A DNA stretch of 15,027 nt from Thiotrichales bacterium (lineage in GTDB: Bacteria; Pseudomonadota; Gammaproteobacteria; JAAZVR01): assembly GCA_018623305.1 (NCBI GenBank), contig JAAZVR010000012.1, positions 1-15,027 of the forward strand, in the 5' to 3' direction. This document shows positions 13,892-15,027 of this stretch, piece after piece; positions within the stretch are counted from its first letter, which is position 1, and each line of letters begins with the position of its first letter. Position numbers and translations under genes: made by a program. Below the pieces are notes generated by a model. That model did no database searches and was not told the origin of the DNA. It saw only the letters and a program-made list of their open reading frames with translations.

Positions 13892-14329
13892 TTAAAATTT
13901 TGGATCTAAGCGAGCCGTGTCAACCGCACTGAACTCGACTTCAAAAGGTTCACCATCCACATTAAATGTTAAGGTATCACCTTCTGCTTTTAATAATTCT
14001 GCTTTGAACTTACGACGTTCATTCACGAGGTAAGACAATTTAACTTTGAAGGTACCGCCCACATAATCTTGGAACTGGTCTGCAAAAAAGAACAAACGAT
14101 TCCAACCTGGCGATGACACTTCAAGTCTGTATTTATCAATCATCTCTTCAACGGTCATGATTGAAATAATTTGTTGATGAACTGCGTAGCAATCATCGAT
14201 ACCGACACCGCCTTCTTTGTCGATATAAAAACGCAGCATATCGCCTTCGCGCTCAATACCCCACAATTCATAACCCATTGCCTCAACAGCGGGTGCAACT
14301 AAATCATAAACGGTTTGTTCAATTGCCAC
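13892..14329 (-). CDS. rimP: Ribosome maturation factor RimP (GTG start)
   Basis: Binds the pre-30S subunit early in assembly. The 145 residues show the RimP layout: 'YDLVAPAVEAMGYELWGIE' (8-26), 'FYIDKEGGVGIDDCYAVH', 'YRLEVSSPGWNRLFF' (65-79) and a C-terminal SH3-like barrel. The usual SPGLDRPL is changed to SPGWNRLF, a small oddity in a conserved loop. Translation starts at GTG 14327-14329, six bases after a near-perfect AGGAGG; no ATG fits the family N-terminus. The Shine-Dalgarno can pair weakly with CCTG upstream. The gene is first in the rimP-nusA-infB-rbfA-truB series and lies 84 bases after the tRNA, behind two terminators. Fifteen bases separate it from nusA. Confidence 0.95.
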   Translation of the reverse strand: MAIEQTVYDLVAPAVEAMGYELWGIEREGDMLRFYIDKEGGVGIDDCYAVHQQIISIMTVEEMIDKYRLEVSSPGWNRLFFFADQFQDYVGGTFKVKLSYLVNERRKFKAELLKAEGDTLTFNVDGEPFEVEFSAVDTARLDPKF

Positions 14330-14356
14330 TTCGTGCCTCCTGTATATTTCAGGTAC

Positions 14357-14378
14357 AAAAAATGGGCATATAGCCCAT
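14357..14378 (-). terminator. Intrinsic terminator, second of a tandem pair after the tRNA
   Basis: On the - strand ATGGGC (14373-14378) and GCCCAT (14362-14367) form a 6-bp stem with a TATAT loop, followed by a run of U (A tract 14357-14362). It lies 28 bases before the rimP start and would be met by any transcript from the tRNA promoter that passes the first terminator. Confidence 0.75.
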
Positions 14379-14382
14379 CAAC

Positions 14383-14407
14383 AAAAAAGACCCCAAAAGG
14401 AGTCTTT
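14383..14407 (-). terminator. Intrinsic terminator, first of a tandem pair after the tRNA
   Basis: On the - strand AAAGACTCC (14399-14407) and GGGGTCTTT (14386-14394) form a 9-bp stem with one G-U pair and a tight UUUU loop, followed by U (A tract 14383-14388). It begins 7 bases after the tRNA CCA end. It should release most tRNA transcripts and make rimP-nusA expression depend on read-through. Confidence 0.85.
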
Positions 14408-14413
14408 AAAATT

Positions 14414-14490
<77 letters not shown>

Positions 14491-14504
14491 TCAATATGTG
14501 GCGT

Positions 14505-14532
14505 ATTATAACTAACGCGCGCGCTTTGTCAA
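14505..14532 (-). promoter_or_regulatory. Consensus sigma-70 promoter of the tRNA-rimP-nusA cluster
   Basis: TTGACA (14527-14532) and TATAAT (14505-14510), both perfect, are 16 bp apart. The -35 lies inside the end of the DUF2818 gene. The discriminator downstream of the -10 is fairly GC-rich (ACGCC), as in stringently controlled stable-RNA promoters. The predicted start is near 14498, only about 8 bases before the tRNA. The spacer contains an alternating CG tract. Confidence 0.88.
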
Positions 14533-14835
14533 CAGCTTTTTCAAAATAAAGCGATAAACAAACGCAGGGAAAGTAAAAATCATATACATGAATATAACAA
14601 CAACATAGAACTCCCATTCTTGAGAATGAATTGAGCCTGTTACTTTCTTTTCCAAACCTGCAATTAGCGCACCTGCTAACACAAAATAAACCATCCACTC
14701 AACACCCGACATCCAAAAGGCTTTAACACCACCTTTTGGATCAAACACCAAGAAGAATCGATTATGCAACCAAGGCAAATTCGCTAATACAAAGGCAATA
14801 ATCAATGCTAATGTTGTCGCTAAATCTGAAGTCAT
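14512..14835 (-). CDS. DUF2818 family membrane protein
   Basis: A 107-residue protein with three likely membrane segments (about 5-22, 45-62 and 74-96) and a basic C-terminus (KKLLTKRAR). I recognise the DUF2818 family from the N-terminal 'ANLPWLHNRFF' stretch (18-28) followed by a charged turn and 'GVEWMVYF' (43-50). The family commonly follows nuoN in Betaproteobacteria and some Gammaproteobacteria and has no established function; an accessory or assembly role for Complex I is an inference from this placement. The ATG follows the nuoN TAA with no base between. The 3' end contains the -35 of the tRNA promoter, so its last codons (TTG ACA AAG CGC) serve two purposes. Confidence 0.85.
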   Translation of the reverse strand: MTSDLATTLALIIAFVLANLPWLHNRFFLVFDPKGGVKAFWMSGVEWMVYFVLAGALIAGLEKKVTGSIHSQEWEFYVVVIFMYMIFTFPAFVYRFILKKLLTKRAR

Positions 14836-15027
14836 TTACGCCACCGCAGAGATACAAAGTGCCAACAAAGGTCCTGGCAAAATCCCCAAGCCCAAGAGTG
14901 ACAAGCTATTTACAGATAAACCAAACTTCGCATCGACTCGGTCATTTGGCGTCGGCAAACCTTCTGGCGCATCGAAGTACATATACTTCACAAGACGCAA
15001 ATAGTAGAACAAACCGATAATCGACAA
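14836..15027 (-). CDS. nuoN: NADH-quinone oxidoreductase subunit N, C-terminal end (partial)
   Basis: The frame enters from the right edge and gives 63 C-terminal residues. 'GLFYYLRLVKYMYFDAPEG' (5-23) followed by a last hydrophobic helix (38-62) fits the end of NuoN, one of the three antiporter-like proton-pumping membrane subunits of Complex I. The first codon in the window (TTG) is an internal leucine and not a start. The gene is presumably the last of a nuo operon, extended here by the DUF2818 gene without any gap. Confidence 0.9.
   Translation of the reverse strand: MSIIGLFYYLRLVKYMYFDAPEGLPTPNDRVDAKFGLSVNSLSLLGLGILPGPLLALCISAVA

Overview
The window is a dense stretch of bacterial chromosome with mid-range GC content. 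It almost certainly comes from a gammaproteobacterium. The strongest reason is the order initiator tRNA - rimP - nusA - infB - rbfA - truB - rpsO - pnp, which is the classical metY-nusA-infB-rpsO-pnp cluster known from Escherichia coli. A DUF2818 gene directly behind nuoN and a DUF3579 gene point away from the enterics, towards something like the sulphur-oxidising Thiomicrospira/Hydrogenovibrio group. That placement is an inference and not secure. I see no insertion sequence, phage gene, CRISPR array or recombination site, and no gene-free stretch longer than 112 bases.

Positions 1-2417 read on the + strand as one compact, overlapping group: the 3' end of a thymidine/AMP phosphorylase-like gene, a YbbO-type short-chain dehydrogenase, ispA (farnesyl diphosphate synthase), and a short prepilin-peptidase-like protein that lacks the usual N-methylase half. 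This group runs head-on into the rest of the window. Its last stop codon overlaps the stop codon of the DUF3579 gene, and a candidate terminator for it lies antisense inside that gene.

Everything from 2414 to 15027 reads on the - strand. In transcription order it holds: the end of nuoN and a DUF2818 membrane protein (respiratory Complex I locus); a consensus promoter and the initiator tRNA gene; two tandem intrinsic terminators; rimP, nusA, infB, rbfA and truB (30S maturation, transcription elongation/termination, translation initiation, tRNA modification); rpsO with its own predicted promoter and leader; a 112-base gap with a predicted pnp promoter, a dyad and a terminator-like hairpin; then pnp, rlmI, lgt, thyA, folA and a DUF3579 gene. 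From pnp to folA the genes overlap or are separated by only 3 bases, so pnp-rlmI-lgt-thyA-folA is probably one transcript, linking RNA decay, 23S rRNA methylation, lipoprotein acylation and the thymidylate/folate cycle.

The content is mostly housekeeping, and I did not find an undescribed multi-gene system. The points most worth a second look are regulatory or compositional: a perfect 17-bp dyad in the spacer of the predicted pnp promoter, with a terminator hairpin in the leader that follows; tandem terminators between the tRNA and rimP-nusA; an initiator tRNA with a U1-U72 mismatch; a strongly over-represented AGGCCT palindrome confined to the left two thirds; and a stand-alone prepilin-peptidase catalytic domain next to ispA.
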